A DNA stretch of 64,000 nucleotides from Candidatus Gastranaerophilales bacterium. Lineage in GTDB: Bacteria; Cyanobacteriota; Vampirovibrionia; Gastranaerophilales; Gastranaerophilaceae. Positions 52,601-62,060 of this stretch are shown here, in pieces. Within the stretch, counting starts at the first letter, position 1. Each line of letters starts with the position of its first letter. A model generated the notes under the pieces. It saw only the letters and a list, made by a program, of their open reading frames with translations, was not told where the DNA came from and did no database searches. A program made the translations under genes and the position numbers. Location: the NCBI GenBank assembly GCA_944325185.1, contig CALUZA010000018.1, forward strand, positions 1-64,000, in the 5' to 3' direction.

Positions 52601-53203
52601 ATGGCTAAATATACAGGACCTACAAATAAATTATTCAGAAATTATGGTGTTAAAGATTTGTCTAACCGCAAATTGACTACATCTATGAGACAAACTGCGT
52701 CTGGTCAACACGGTGCTCTCAGAAAGAAAAATTCTGATTATGCTTTGCAATTGAAAGCAAAACAAACAATTAGAATGACTTATTTGGTTAGCGAAAAACA
52801 ATTTGCAAAATATTATGAAAACGCTTCAAGAAAAACAGGCGTTACCGGTACAATTATGTTACAAACTCTTGAATCAAGACTTGATAATGTTATTTACAGA
52901 GCCGGATTTGCAATTACCAGAAGACAAGCAAGACAAATAGTAAATCACGCACACGTTCTTGTAAACGGTAAAAAAGTTGATATCCCTTCTTATTTATTGA
53001 AAGCAGGCGACGTTGTTACAGTTAGAGAAAATTCAAAAGAATTTATTAAAAACGTTATTGAATCAATTGATTTAGCTTTAAGCTACGCTTGGTTGACAGT
53101 TGATAGAAACGAATTAAAAATAACTTTTGACAGAATTCCTCAAAGGGAAGAACTTGACCCTGAATTTAAAGAACAACTCGTTATTGAATACTACTCTAAA
53201 TAA
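52601..53203 (+). CDS. rpsD: 30S ribosomal protein S4 (zinc-free form)
   Basis: S4 nucleates 30S assembly. This 200-residue protein has the S4 RNA-binding region ESRLDNVIYRAGFAITRRQA and HAHVLVNGKKVDIPSYLLK. The N-terminus (MAKYTGPTNKLFRNYGVKDL) lacks the zinc cysteines, so this is a Cys-minus S4 and is somewhat shorter there. Its place between rpsK and rpoA matches Proteobacteria and Firmicutes order rather than typical Cyanobacteria, where rpsD is usually elsewhere. GGAG lies 8 nt before the ATG. Confidence 0.97.
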   Translation: MAKYTGPTNKLFRNYGVKDLSNRKLTTSMRQTASGQHGALRKKNSDYALQLKAKQTIRMTYLVSEKQFAKYYENASRKTGVTGTIMLQTLESRLDNVIYRAGFAITRRQARQIVNHAHVLVNGKKVDIPSYLLKAGDVVTVRENSKEFIKNVIESIDLALSYAWLTVDRNELKITFDRIPQREELDPEFKEQLVIEYYSK

Positions 53204-53221
53204 TTGGGAGAGAATAAAATT

Positions 53222-54199
53222 ATGGAACTTAAAATTAAAAATATTAATACCACTACTTCATCAGACGGTTCTCAATATGGTAAATTTGTTATTGAGCCGT
53301 TGGAAAGAGGCTATGGCGCTACAATTGGTAATTCTTTAAGAAGAGTTTTATTATCAAGTCTTGAGGGTGCTGCAGTTACTTCTGTAAGAATTGAAGGTAT
53401 TACTCACGAATATACTTCGATTCCGGGTGTTGTAGAAGACGTTATTGATATAATGTTGAATCTAAAATCAGTAGTAGTTAAAACTGATTCATACGAACCT
53501 CAACATTTGAGATTAGATGCTACAAAAGCAGGTGCAGTTTTGGCTGGAGATATCGAGCTTCCTGCAGGTGTTAAAATTGTAAATCCTGATTGCGTTATTT
53601 GTACATTGTCTCAAGGTGGTTCTATCCATGCTGATATTACTGTTGAAGTTGGTAAAGGTTATGTTACAACCGATGTTTTGAAAGAACAAAAAAATGGGCT
53701 TCCTATTGATTTGTTGCCAATTGATGCAGTATTTATGCCAATTAAAAGAGTGAGCTATAATGTTGAGCCTGCTCGTGTTGGAGAATCTCTTGATTACGAT
53801 AAATTAACTCTTGAAATTTGGTCTAATGGTTCTATTGAAGTTGGAGCTGCTTTATCAAAAGCTTCTAACTTATTAATCGAACATTTTAGCCAAATAGCAG
53901 GTATTTCAGGTACTCCTGTTCAAGTAAAACCGGAAGTAATTGAAACACAAGAAGAAGCTGCTGAACCTACTCCTTCTTTAACTATTGAAGATTTGGAATT
54001 ATCAGTAAGAGCTTATAACTGCTTAAAAAGAGCAAGTATCAATTCTATGTCAGAGTTATTGAAAAAGTCTGAACATGATTTGTTGAATATAAAAAATTTC
54101 GGTAAAAAATCTTCTGATGAAGTCATTGAAAAGCTACATCAAATGGGGCTTGATTTACAACCCAATCCTGAAGATGCCGATGATCTTGAATTAATATAA
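53222..54199 (+). CDS. rpoA: RNA polymerase alpha subunit
   Basis: The alpha dimer nucleates core polymerase assembly. The 325-residue protein has the N-terminal dimerisation domain (FVIEPLERGYGATIGNSLRR, VLLSSLEGAAVTSVRIEG, IPGVVEDVIDIMLNLK), an acidic linker (ETQEEAAEPTPSLTIEDLEL) and the C-terminal promoter-binding domain (SVRAYNCLKRASINSMSELL, KNFGKKSSDEVIEKL). The ATG at 53222 has GGGAGAG 8-14 nt upstream; a TTG at 53204 immediately after rpsD is unlikely. Confidence 0.97.
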   Translation: MELKIKNINTTTSSDGSQYGKFVIEPLERGYGATIGNSLRRVLLSSLEGAAVTSVRIEGITHEYTSIPGVVEDVIDIMLNLKSVVVKTDSYEPQHLRLDATKAGAVLAGDIELPAGVKIVNPDCVICTLSQGGSIHADITVEVGKGYVTTDVLKEQKNGLPIDLLPIDAVFMPIKRVSYNVEPARVGESLDYDKLTLEIWSNGSIEVGAALSKASNLLIEHFSQIAGISGTPVQVKPEVIETQEEAAEPTPSLTIEDLELSVRAYNCLKRASINSMSELLKKSEHDLLNIKNFGKKSSDEVIEKLHQMGLDLQPNPEDADDLELI

Positions 54200-54225
54200 T
54201 AGTCAAAAAATAAGGAAATAATAAA

Positions 54226-54654
54226 ATGAGACACGGTCGTAAAATTCATAAACTATCTAAAGCAGCTGATCAAAGAAAAGCGCTTATGCGTACATTAGCT
54301 TCTCAGTTGTTCTTAAATGGTGAAATTACAACTACAATGGCAAGAGCGAAAGCACTAAAACCTTATGCAGAATCAATTATTACTTTTGCAAAAAGAGGTG
54401 ATCTTGCAGCTCGTCGCGAAGCAAAAAAAGATATTTACGATATAGAAACAGAAAAATACATTGATGTTGAAACAGGTGAATTGTTTGATACTTTACCGGA
54501 AGGTAAAAAGTTACCAAAACAATCTGTTTTAAGACAATTATTTTCTGTTATCGGTAAAAAATATGCAACACGTAATGGCGGTTATACAAGAATTTTGAGA
54601 TTAACCCCACGTCGTGGTGACAATGCAGAAATGGCATTAATTCAGTTAGTTTAA
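54226..54654 (+). CDS. rplQ: 50S ribosomal protein L17
   Basis: The 142-residue protein has the L17 signature MRHGRKIHKLSKAADQRKAL, TLASQLFLNGEITTTMARAK, and the C-terminal NGGYTRILRLTPRRGDNAEM. An insert of about 20 residues (IETEKYIDVETGELFDTLPE) lengthens it relative to the shortest L17 proteins. AAGGAA precedes the ATG. The stop overlaps the truA ATG by one base. Confidence 0.97.
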   Translation: MRHGRKIHKLSKAADQRKALMRTLASQLFLNGEITTTMARAKALKPYAESIITFAKRGDLAARREAKKDIYDIETEKYIDVETGELFDTLPEGKKLPKQSVLRQLFSVIGKKYATRNGGYTRILRLTPRRGDNAEMALIQLV

Positions 54655-55481
54655 TGTCATCTCAAGCTCGATACATCATTAGCTTTGAATTTAAAGGGAA
54701 TAACTTTTTCGGAAGTCAAAAGCAACCTGACAGAAGAACTGTTCAAGGTGAGATCGAAAAAGCCCTAAATGTATTAACTTGTACATTGAAAAAAGATAAG
54801 ATAAAAATAATTCTTTCGGGAAGAACTGATGCTAAAGTGTCTGCTAAGTATCAAACAGCACACTTTGACAGTGTTAGAATTGAAAATTTAAAAAAGTTTT
54901 TATATTCTTTGAACTGTATTCTTCCAAGTGATGTTAAGGTTTTTGAGATTAAGGAAGTTGACCCGAATTTCCATGCTCAGAAATTTGCGTTATATAAGCA
55001 TTACAGATATACAATCTTAAATGACCATGTTGCTTCGGCTTTTAATGATGATTATTTGTTTTATCCATATAACGAAATTAATCTTGAGAATATGAACAAA
55101 GCTCTTACATATTTGATTGGACATCATGACTTTTCAGCTTTTAAATCAGTATCTGATAATCCCTATAATGATTGTATTGTATATTATGCAGGTGCAACAA
55201 AGGTCATAAAAGAAAGAAGAAATTTTATTTTTATCGATATTGTAGGGAATAGATTTCTTTACAATATGGTTCGAACTATTGTTGGTGAATTGCTTTATCT
55301 TGATAGGAATAATCTTAAACCCGAGATTATGAACGAGATATTGTTATCCAGAGATAGATCAAAAGCTGCTAATGTAATTGACGCTAGGGGTTTATGCCTT
55401 GAATTTGTCGGTTACGATGATGTTGAAAGTTACATAAAAAATCAATTCTTAAAAAGGAAGGTAAATAATGAAAACTTTTAG
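54654..55481 (+). CDS. truA: tRNA pseudouridine(38-40) synthase
   Basis: TruA modifies uridines in the anticodon stem-loop. The 275-residue protein has the catalytic Asp in [52 protein letters not shown] and [20 protein letters not shown]. The usual GRTDAGVHA reads GRTDAKVSA, but the Asp is kept. It starts on the last base of rplQ (TAATG) and overlaps rplM by 14 nt, so it is translationally coupled within the ribosomal operon. Confidence 0.95.
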   Translation: MSSQARYIISFEFKGNNFFGSQKQPDRRTVQGEIEKALNVLTCTLKKDKIKIILSGRTDAKVSAKYQTAHFDSVRIENLKKFLYSLNCILPSDVKVFEIKEVDPNFHAQKFALYKHYRYTILNDHVASAFNDDYLFYPYNEINLENMNKALTYLIGHHDFSAFKSVSDNPYNDCIVYYAGATKVIKERRNFIFIDIVGNRFLYNMVRTIVGELLYLDRNNLKPEIMNEILLSRDRSKAANVIDARGLCLEFVGYDDVESYIKNQFLKRKVNNENF

Positions 55482-55908
55482 TGCAAAACCACTGGAAATA
55501 GATCGCAAATGGTATGTTATTGATGCCGATGGTGCGACTCTTGGTAGAGTTGCAGTTGCGGCAGCTAACATATTAAGAGGCAAGAATAAACCTCAATATA
55601 CTCCTAATGTAGATACTGGAGATTTTGTCATCATAATTAACGCTGATAAAATTACGGTTTCAGGTAAAAAGGAAACTGATAAATTATACAGAAGTCACTC
55701 AGGTTATCCGGGTGGATTTAAAGAAATTAGCTTTAAAGCCATGATGGAAAAAACTCCAACAAGAGCTATTGAAAAAGCTGTAAAAGGCATGTTGCCACAT
55801 AATACACTTGGCGATGCTCAATTCCAAAAATTAAAAGTATATGCAGGTGCTGAACATCCTCATGCTGCTCAAAAACCTGAAGTGTACGAATTAAAAGGAG
55901 ATAAATAA
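55468..55908 (+). CDS. rplM: 50S ribosomal protein L13
   Basis: The 146-residue L13 reads [60 protein letters not shown], and [30 protein letters not shown] lies within truA just before the ATG. The rplM-rpsI pair is conserved across bacteria, and here it directly continues the alpha operon, the arrangement seen in Cyanobacteria and relatives. Confidence 0.97.
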   Translation: MKTFSAKPLEIDRKWYVIDADGATLGRVAVAAANILRGKNKPQYTPNVDTGDFVIIINADKITVSGKKETDKLYRSHSGYPGGFKEISFKAMMEKTPTRAIEKAVKGMLPHNTLGDAQFQKLKVYAGAEHPHAAQKPEVYELKGDK

Positions 55909-56321
55909 TGGCTGCAAAGAATACTGAAAATAAAAATGAAGTTATAAAAACAGGAAGAAGAAAATGCTCAATTGCTGTTGCAAAAGTTGTTTCAGGTAAA
56001 GGCAGAATTTTTGTAAACGGAAAAACTTTAAAAGGTTATTTCGGTAATAGACCGTCTTTGGAAATGACAATTTATAGCCCACTTGTTTTAACTGAAAATC
56101 AAGATAAATTTGATGTTAGAGTTAAAGCTGTAGGTGGTGGTGTTAGCGCTCAAGCTGACGCTATTAAACTTGCAATTGCAAGAGCATTAGTTGAAATCAA
56201 CGAAGAATATAAAGCAACTCTTAAACAAGAAGGTATGCTTACACGTGATGCTCGTATTAAAGAACGTAAAAAATACGGACGTAAACGTGCAAGAAAAAGA
56301 TTTCAATTTTCTAAAAGATAA
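55908..56321 (+). CDS. rpsI: 30S ribosomal protein S9
   Basis: The 137-residue S9 has KTGRRKCSIAVAKVVSGKGR, VNGKTLKGYFGNR, AVGGGVSAQADAIKLAIARA and the basic C-terminal tail DARIKERKKYGRKRARKRFQ ending FSKR, which reaches the P-site tRNA. The ATG overlaps the rplM stop (TAATG). It is the last gene of the translation operon; a terminator follows. Confidence 0.98.
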   Translation: MAAKNTENKNEVIKTGRRKCSIAVAKVVSGKGRIFVNGKTLKGYFGNRPSLEMTIYSPLVLTENQDKFDVRVKAVGGGVSAQADAIKLAIARALVEINEEYKATLKQEGMLTRDARIKERKKYGRKRARKRFQFSKR

Positions 56322-56342
56322 TATTTATTATTTTATATATTT

Positions 56343-56369
56343 AAAAAACCGCCTGTTTGGCGGTTTTTT
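56343..56369 (+). terminator. Terminator of the translation operon
   Basis: A6 then CCGCC (56349-56353), loop TGTTT, GGCGG (56359-56363) and T6: a classic Rho-independent terminator 22 bp after rpsI. Confidence 0.92.
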
Positions 56370-56463
56370 GTTTGTAATATAGAAATTAAAACCCTACTTT
56401 TGCATGATGTCTGTTGGTTCTTATAATGAAATAATATAAGCAATTTAGGGGGGTGTTGCCAAA

Positions 56464-57000
56464 ATGTTTGATGTGAAAAACGTTACGATTGTTTGTATTG
56501 ATATTCAAGATAAACTTGTTAAAATGCTCGCAAATGGCGAGCTTATAAAGAATAATGTACTTAAAATGATGAAAGCAGCTTCTGTTTTGGATATTAATAC
56601 TATAATTACGGAACAATACCCGAAAGGATTGGGAGCTACTATATCTGAAATTACAGATATTAAAGATTTTGATGTCATTGAAAAAAATTCATTTAGCGCA
56701 TATAAAACAGATATTTTTAGAGAATTAATCGAAAAAAATAAAACAAAAAAAATATTAATTTTTGGAATAGAAACGCACATTTGTGTTTTGCAGACAGTTG
56801 TAGATTTATTAGAGAAAGGTTACGAAGTATTTATAGTAGAGGATTGCTCAGCATCTCGCAGTGAAAGAAATCATAATGTTGCGCTTAATCTTGCAAAAAG
56901 TTATGGTGCAAAAGTTATAACTTTAGAGATTGCGTTATTTGATTTATTAAAGAGTTCAAAACATCCTAATTTTAAGGAAATACAATCTTTAATTAAATAA
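56464..57000 (+). CDS. Isochorismatase-like (cysteine) hydrolase
   Basis: This 178-residue protein belongs to the isochorismatase-like superfamily. The catalytic Asp is in IVCIDIQDKLVKML, the Lys in DVIEKNSFSAY and the Cys in IFGIETHICVLQTVVDLLEK with the following cis-peptide region VEDCSASRSERNHNVAL. The YcaC-like subgroup is closest. The substrate is unknown; family members cleave amides or isochorismate. A run of six G lies about 12-17 nt upstream of the ATG and may serve as ribosome site. Followed by a terminator. Confidence 0.85.
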   Translation: MFDVKNVTIVCIDIQDKLVKMLANGELIKNNVLKMMKAASVLDINTIITEQYPKGLGATISEITDIKDFDVIEKNSFSAYKTDIFRELIEKNKTKKILIFGIETHICVLQTVVDLLEKGYEVFIVEDCSASRSERNHNVALNLAKSYGAKVITLEIALFDLLKSSKHPNFKEIQSLIK

Positions 57001-57017
57001 ATTTGCTACTAATTTTG

Positions 57018-57043
57018 CCTTGATTTTATTAAATCAAGGTTTT
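57018..57043 (+). terminator. Rho-independent terminator
   Basis: CCTTGATTT (57018-57026), TATT loop, AAATCAAGG (57031-57039), then TTTT. It ends the isochorismatase-like gene 18 bp after its stop. Confidence 0.85.
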
Positions 57044-57064
57044 ACTTATGATTAAAAGGGGAAA

Positions 57065-57391
57065 ATGATAAATTCGGTTGGTTTAGCTACATCTCAAATG
57101 TTAATGTTGGATAGTAATGTTGAAGTTAATAAAACTTCAACATTTAATGCACAGGAAGCATATGAAAATACATTTGAAGATGTATTAGAAGATGTTGTGT
57201 CTGATATTGAATCAAAAAATAATCAAAAGCTTTCTCAACATGTATCAGATGATGTATCAAAGTATATTTTTCAAGAAAATAATAACCCTGTTAATGAAGA
57301 TAAAAAGAAGTATTTGTCATCTAATAAAGGTTTTGAAATTATTAATTTTAAAAATGCTATGAATAAGTATATGTTGGAAAGCGTCAAGTAA
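57065..57391 (+). CDS. Hypothetical protein starting with a GLATSQ motif
   Basis: This 108-residue acidic soluble protein has no recognised domain. Its start, MINSVGLATSQMLMLDSN, recalls the MGLAASQARFLGLTARKS start of the 341-residue protein at 62431-63456. The middle is Glu/Asp-rich (YENTFEDVLEDVVSDIESKN) and probably disordered or helical. AAAAGGGG lies 4-11 nt before the ATG. It ends 3 bp from the convergent ridA stop. No signal peptide. Confidence 0.6.
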   Translation: MINSVGLATSQMLMLDSNVEVNKTSTFNAQEAYENTFEDVLEDVVSDIESKNNQKLSQHVSDDVSKYIFQENNNPVNEDKKKYLSSNKGFEIINFKNAMNKYMLESVK

Positions 57392-57394
57392 GTA

Positions 57395-57763
57395 TTATTT
57401 TGATGCTATTACTTCAACTTCTACTTTGGCATTTTTAGGTAGCCTTGCTTCAACACATGAACGAGCAGGTTCAGATGTAAAGTATGTAGCATAAATTTCG
57501 TTAAATGCTTGAAAATCATTCATATCTGATAAAAAGCAGGTTGTTTTTATAGCATCTTTAAAGCCATATCCTGCTTCATTTAATACGGCTTCGATGTTTT
57601 TCATAACTTGGAGCGTTTGCTCTTGAATTGTTCCGTTTATAAATTCATTTGTTTTAGGGTTTATTGCTATTTGCCCTGAACAAAATAAAAAACTACCTTT
57701 TTTTATTGCTTGCGAATATGGTCCAACCGGATTTGGTGCTGATTTTGTATAGATGATTTCCAT
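57395..57763 (-). CDS. ridA: RidA-family enamine/imine deaminase
   Basis: RidA hydrolyses reactive 2-aminoacrylate and related enamines released by PLP enzymes. The 122-residue protein has KSAPNPVGPYSQAIKKGSFL, FCSGQIAINPKTNE, and the active-site block SEPARSCVEARLPKNAKVEV with its catalytic Arg. It lies 12 bp downstream of ilvA, whose product makes exactly such enamine intermediates, a common and sensible pairing. AGGAG precedes the ATG. Confidence 0.95.
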   Translation of the reverse strand: MEIIYTKSAPNPVGPYSQAIKKGSFLFCSGQIAINPKTNEFINGTIQEQTLQVMKNIEAVLNEAGYGFKDAIKTTCFLSDMNDFQAFNEIYATYFTSEPARSCVEARLPKNAKVEVEVIASK

Positions 57764-57775
57764 TTTTTTCTCCTT

Positions 57776-58987
57776 TTATTGAACTGTGGATAAAATATTG
57801 TATCCTGAATCAATTAATGCATTTTTTATTTTTTCAAAATGTTCAAAATCTCTTGTTTCCATTGAAATTTTTAAGTAACAATCGTTTATATCTGTTCCTT
57901 CTCCGCCTTGATTATGGCGGACACGAATGACATTTGCTCCATATTGTGCAATGATTGAACTTACTTCTTTAAGTTGCCCCGGTTTATCCAGCAATTCAAC
58001 TGTTATGTTTGAAATTCTCCCTGCTTTTAAAAGTGCTCTGTTTATAACACGCGAAAGAATGTTTACATCTATGTTTCCACCCGAAACAACGCAAACAATG
58101 TTTTTATTTTTGAGTGGGATTTTATTAAACATAACTGCGGCAACAGAAAGAGCACCGGAGCCTTCTGAAACAAGTTTTTCTTTTTCCATTAATGATAAAA
58201 CTGCGCTTGCAATTTCATCTTCTGATACTGTAATTATTTCATCAACGCAATTTTCGCAAAACTCAAATGTAATATCTCCCGGAGTTTTAACTGCAGTTCC
58301 GTCTGCAAATGTGTTTACGTGTTGTAGTTCAATTTTTTTGTGTTCTTTTACTGATGCATACATTGAACCGGCACGTTCTGCTTGAATACCATATACTTTA
58401 CAGGCGGGTTTTAGCTGTTTAATTGTTGCGGCAATTCCTGAAATCAAACCTCCGCCTCCAATTGGCACAACTATAGCGTCAACATCATTCAATTGTTCAT
58501 ATATTTCAAGTGCGATTGTTCCTTGTCCTGCAATTACATCGAGGTCGTTGAAAGGGTGAATAAAAATTCCCCCTGTTTCTTTTTGGAATTTAACAGCTTC
58601 TCTGTAGGCATCATCATAAACACCATCTATTAGCCTTATTTCTGCTCCATAAGAGCGCGTTGCTTCAACTTTTGACAATGGAGCAGTTGCAGGAATGAAA
58701 ATTGTTGCTTTTATATTATTTTCCTTTGCGGCAAGTGCAACGCCTTGAGCATGGTTTCCTGCTGAGCAAGCTATTATACCCTTTTGTCTATCTTCTTCAG
58801 ATAGTTGAGATATTTTATAATATGCCCCTCTTAATTTAAAAGAACCGGTAAGTTGCAAGTTTTCTGCTTTCAAGAATATATTATTTTCCGTGCTTAAAAA
58901 AGTCGAGTATATTAATTCTGTTTTTCTGGCAACTTTAGATAAAACATTTTTTGCATCATATACTTTTTTTAAAGATAATGTGTTCAA
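57776..58987 (-). CDS. ilvA: Threonine ammonia-lyase
   Basis: This PLP enzyme converts threonine to 2-oxobutanoate. The 403-residue protein has PLP Lys51 in LQLTGSFKLRGAYYK, SAGNHAQGVALAAKE, the phosphate loop VPIGGGGLISGIA and a C-terminal ACT-like domain (NITVELLDKPGQLKEVSSII). Length and single ACT domain match the catabolic/intermediate (TdcB/IlvA2) form rather than the 500-residue E. coli IlvA. AGGAGAAAA precedes the ATG. It is followed by ridA and preceded by a nucleoside phosphorylase gene on the same strand. Confidence 0.92.
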   Translation of the reverse strand: MNTLSLKKVYDAKNVLSKVARKTELIYSTFLSTENNIFLKAENLQLTGSFKLRGAYYKISQLSEEDRQKGIIACSAGNHAQGVALAAKENNIKATIFIPATAPLSKVEATRSYGAEIRLIDGVYDDAYREAVKFQKETGGIFIHPFNDLDVIAGQGTIALEIYEQLNDVDAIVVPIGGGGLISGIAATIKQLKPACKVYGIQAERAGSMYASVKEHKKIELQHVNTFADGTAVKTPGDITFEFCENCVDEIITVSEDEIASAVLSLMEKEKLVSEGSGALSVAAVMFNKIPLKNKNIVCVVSGGNIDVNILSRVINRALLKAGRISNITVELLDKPGQLKEVSSIIAQYGANVIRVRHNQGGEGTDINDCYLKISMETRDFEHFEKIKNALIDSGYNILSTVQ

Positions 58988-59009
58988 AATTTTCTCCTTT
59001 TAAACAATT

Positions 59010-60308
59010 TTAAAAAATTAATTCCGGTTTTTCAACTTTAATTTTTGAAATTTTAAAAGAATTTCTTGCAATTTTTATAGCTTCATCGAGTTTGTTTTTT
59101 TCTATATCATCATAATATAGCTCCATAATAGTGTCGCCTTTGTTTACCGTGTTTGAAATTTTTTTCTTTAAAATAATTCCTGCTCCAAAATTAATTTTAT
59201 CACTTTTTTTGTCTCTGCCTGCTCCAAGCAATTTTGCGCTGTGCGCAACATCTAGTGCGTCTAATTTTGTTATATAGCCTGAATCAAGTGCTTTAATTTC
59301 CATTTTATTTTTGCCTATATCAAACAAAGAATAATTGTTTAAAGCATCAGGATTTCCGCCTTGTGCTATAATAATTTCTTTAAATTTTCCTAAAGCCTTG
59401 CCGTTTTTAATTACCTCGTCTACCATTTTTTTAGTGTCTGAATAATCATACACAAGGCCACAATTTACAAGGGTTTTATGTGCTAATGCCAGAGTAATTT
59501 CGTATAGATCTTCTTCATATAATCCTTTTAAGAATTCTATTGATTCAATTACCTCTAAGCTGTTTCCAATGCTGTGCCCCAGAGGCTGTTCCATAGAGCT
59601 TATTACAACATCAATTTTTTTGTTTAGTATTTTTCCTGTTTTAATCATCAAATCCGCAAGTTCTTTGGCTTCTTCTTTTGTTTTTAAAAATGCACCTGAG
59701 CCAAATTTTACATCTAAAACAATTGATGTTGCTCCTGATGCAATTTTTTTGGAAACTACCGAAGCACAAATTAATGATTTATTATCTACTGTTGCTGTTA
59801 CATCCCTAAGCGCATATATTTTGCCATCGGCAGGAGTTAAATTTGGGCTTTGCGAGGATATTGCAACATGTACATTTTTAATTTGATTAAAAAACTCTTC
59901 TTTTGAAAGTTCACACTTAAAGTTTGGTATTGATTCAAGCTTGTCGACTGTACCGCCGGTAAAACCAAGTCCTCTGCCTGAAAGTTTTGCCGTATAAACT
60001 CCAAGACTCGCTAATATTGGTGCTAAAACTAAAGTAACTTTGTCTCCGACTCCGCCTGTGGAATGTTTATCTGCAATGTGCTTTGCAATGTGGGAAAAAT
60101 CAAGAACTTCACCCGAATCAACAAAACTTTTTGTTAAGTATGCTGTTTCATTGTCTGTTAATCCTTGAAAACACACTGCCATAAGCCAAGCGGACATTTG
60201 ATAGTCTTCAATTAAGCCTTTCATATAATTTTCTACAAGAAAATAGATTTCCTCTTTTGTATGTTCAAGTCCGTTTTTCTTTTTTTCAATTAAATCAACT
60301 GCTCTCAT
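59010..60308 (-). CDS. pdp: Pyrimidine-nucleoside (thymidine) phosphorylase
   Basis: This enzyme splits thymidine or uridine with phosphate for salvage and catabolism. The 432-residue protein has AVDLIEKKKNGLEHTKEEIY, DKHSTGGVGDKVTLVLAPIL, KLSGRGLGFTGGTVDKLESI and PADGKIYALRDVTATVDNKS, all typical. The Pdp versus DeoA choice is uncertain; size and text fit Pdp. AGAGGA precedes the ATG. It sits in a minus-strand run rlmH / pdp / ilvA / ridA with gaps of 10-22 bp. Confidence 0.92.
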   Translation of the reverse strand: MRAVDLIEKKKNGLEHTKEEIYFLVENYMKGLIEDYQMSAWLMAVCFQGLTDNETAYLTKSFVDSGEVLDFSHIAKHIADKHSTGGVGDKVTLVLAPILASLGVYTAKLSGRGLGFTGGTVDKLESIPNFKCELSKEEFFNQIKNVHVAISSQSPNLTPADGKIYALRDVTATVDNKSLICASVVSKKIASGATSIVLDVKFGSGAFLKTKEEAKELADLMIKTGKILNKKIDVVISSMEQPLGHSIGNSLEVIESIEFLKGLYEEDLYEITLALAHKTLVNCGLVYDYSDTKKMVDEVIKNGKALGKFKEIIIAQGGNPDALNNYSLFDIGKNKMEIKALDSGYITKLDALDVAHSAKLLGAGRDKKSDKINFGAGIILKKKISNTVNKGDTIMELYYDDIEKNKLDEAIKIARNSFKISKIKVEKPELIF

Positions 60309-60318
60309 TTTTTCCTCT

Positions 60319-60735
60319 TTATTTGTGATATGGTTCGTTATTTAAGATTTTGTAAGCTCGATAAATTTGTTCTATCAATATTAAGACAGCTTCTTGGTGC
60401 AAAAATGTCATTTTAGACATTGAAAGTTTAAAATTTGACTGCTGTCTTGTCTGTTTATTTAAACCTTCTGCTCCGCCTATTAAAAATAGAATTTCATTGT
60501 AGAAGCCATCGTTTTCTATTTCTCTTATTTTTGCTGCAAAAGCTTCGCTTGATAATTCCTTTCCTTCGATTTCAAGCGTTATTATGTATGCATTTTGCTT
60601 ATTTCTAATGTATTCGAATATGTCTTGAGTTTCAATTATATTGACTTTTCCTAGAAGTCTTTTTTGATATTCAAGGACCCCTTCTTTATAAAAACTTTCT
60701 TTTAGTTTTGCTTCCAGTATTATTTTAATATTCAA
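60319..60735 (-). CDS. rlmH: 23S rRNA (pseudouridine-1915-N3) methyltransferase
   Basis: RlmH is a SPOUT-fold enzyme methylating helix 69 of 23S rRNA. This 138-residue protein has the SAM knot FLIGGAEGLNKQTRQQSNFK, KLSMSKMTFLHQEAVLILIE and the terminal EQIYRAYKILNNEPYHK. It is about 20 residues shorter than usual (155-159), losing part of the N-terminal half. The start codon is TTG at 60735 with AAAGG directly in front. It follows the transporter gene by 5 bp. Confidence 0.93.
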   Translation of the reverse strand: MNIKIILEAKLKESFYKEGVLEYQKRLLGKVNIIETQDIFEYIRNKQNAYIITLEIEGKELSSEAFAAKIREIENDGFYNEILFLIGGAEGLNKQTRQQSNFKLSMSKMTFLHQEAVLILIEQIYRAYKILNNEPYHK

Positions 60736-60740
60736 CCTTT

Positions 60741-62060
60741 TTATGCCTTTTTATTTTCGGTTTGTCCGCATAAAAGCTCGTAATTTAGTTCGTTTTCATT
60801 GTCTGCAATTATTGCCGCAACAACAGCATCAGAAGTTACATTACAAATTGTTCTCATCATATCAACAAATCTTTCAATTGTGAATAACAGTGAAAAACCA
60901 ACAACAAGTTGTTGAGGAGTTAAGCCAATACCATTTAGTATTAGCGCTATTGTAATTAAACCTGCTCCTGGGATACCTGCAGATGTTGATGAGGCTATGA
61001 TAGCTAAAAAGGCTATTTCAAAAATCAATAACGGTGATAAATCTATTCCATACATTTGAGCAAGGAATATAACAGCTATTGTTTGAACTATAGCTGTTCC
61101 ATCCATATTTAAAGTAGCACCCAACGGTAAAACAAAAGAACATACTCTGTTTGAAATACCTCTTTTTTCGCAACATGTAATGGTCAATGGTAAAGTTGCA
61201 GAGGAGCTTGCTGTTCCGAATGCAACCATTATTGCTTCCGATATTGCCGCATATAACTTTCCAACAGGAACTTTTGAGAATATTTTTAACATTAAAGGAT
61301 ATACTATGAAAAATTGTATTGCAAGAGCTAATGTAATTGCTATTGCATATTTTGATATATCATTAAATACTGAAACACCAAAGCTTGCGACAGATGTTGC
61401 AGTTAGCGCAAAAATACCCGGCGCTGCAAGATACATAATCCAATCGGTTACTTTCATTGTTGCTGCAAATACGCTTTCAAATAATGATACTAACGGTCTT
61501 GAAATTTCTCCTACACGAGTTAATGCTATTGCAAAAACTGTTACAAAAACAATTATAGGTATCATTTTTCCGCCTGAAATTGCCTCAAAAGGATTCTTTG
61601 GAATTAAATCCAAGAATATTTGCGCCATGTTTTCTTTTTGATATTGAATTGCATCTGAAACACTATTTTGTATATTTTGGACAACATCGGGATTTACAAG
61701 GTTTTGTGCATTTGTCCCTGGTTGTAGCGCAAGTGCTATAAAAGATGCTACACATACTGCAATTATTGTTATAATTCCATAATATAGAAGCATTTTTGTT
61801 CCGAATTTTGCAAGTTGCTTTGAATCTCCGATATTAGATATTCCGATTATGATTGCACTTATAACTAATGGCAAAACTACCATTTGTATTACATATATAA
61901 ATGCTGTAGCGATAAAGTTTAATATTGAATATACTTTAGGATAGGTTTCTTGAGGAAAAAGAAAGCCGACCAATATACCTAACAAAAGACCAATAAATAT
62001 GTGTCCGTTTCTTTTTATACCTAATAATAGTGCAATGATAACTTGCATATGTATACCCAT
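60741..62060 (-). CDS. Dicarboxylate/amino acid:cation symporter (DAACS family)
   Basis: This 439-residue membrane protein has eight helices and two re-entrant hairpins. The family motifs are AFGTASSSATLPLTITCCE (Ser-rich HP1), GATLNMDGTAIVQTIAVIFL (NMDGT in TM7) and ASSTSAGIPGAGLITIALIL (HP2). It imports glutamate, aspartate or C4-dicarboxylates with Na+ or H+. The first residues MGIHMQVIIALLLG allow a start at Met1, which GAGGA supports, or Met5. It is the first gene of the minus-strand run ending with ridA. Confidence 0.93.
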   Translation of the reverse strand: MGIHMQVIIALLLGIKRNGHIFIGLLLGILVGFLFPQETYPKVYSILNFIATAFIYVIQMVVLPLVISAIIIGISNIGDSKQLAKFGTKMLLYYGIITIIAVCVASFIALALQPGTNAQNLVNPDVVQNIQNSVSDAIQYQKENMAQIFLDLIPKNPFEAISGGKMIPIIVFVTVFAIALTRVGEISRPLVSLFESVFAATMKVTDWIMYLAAPGIFALTATSVASFGVSVFNDISKYAIAITLALAIQFFIVYPLMLKIFSKVPVGKLYAAISEAIMVAFGTASSSATLPLTITCCEKRGISNRVCSFVLPLGATLNMDGTAIVQTIAVIFLAQMYGIDLSPLLIFEIAFLAIIASSTSAGIPGAGLITIALILNGIGLTPQQLVVGFSLLFTIERFVDMMRTICNVTSDAVVAAIIADNENELNYELLCGQTENKKA

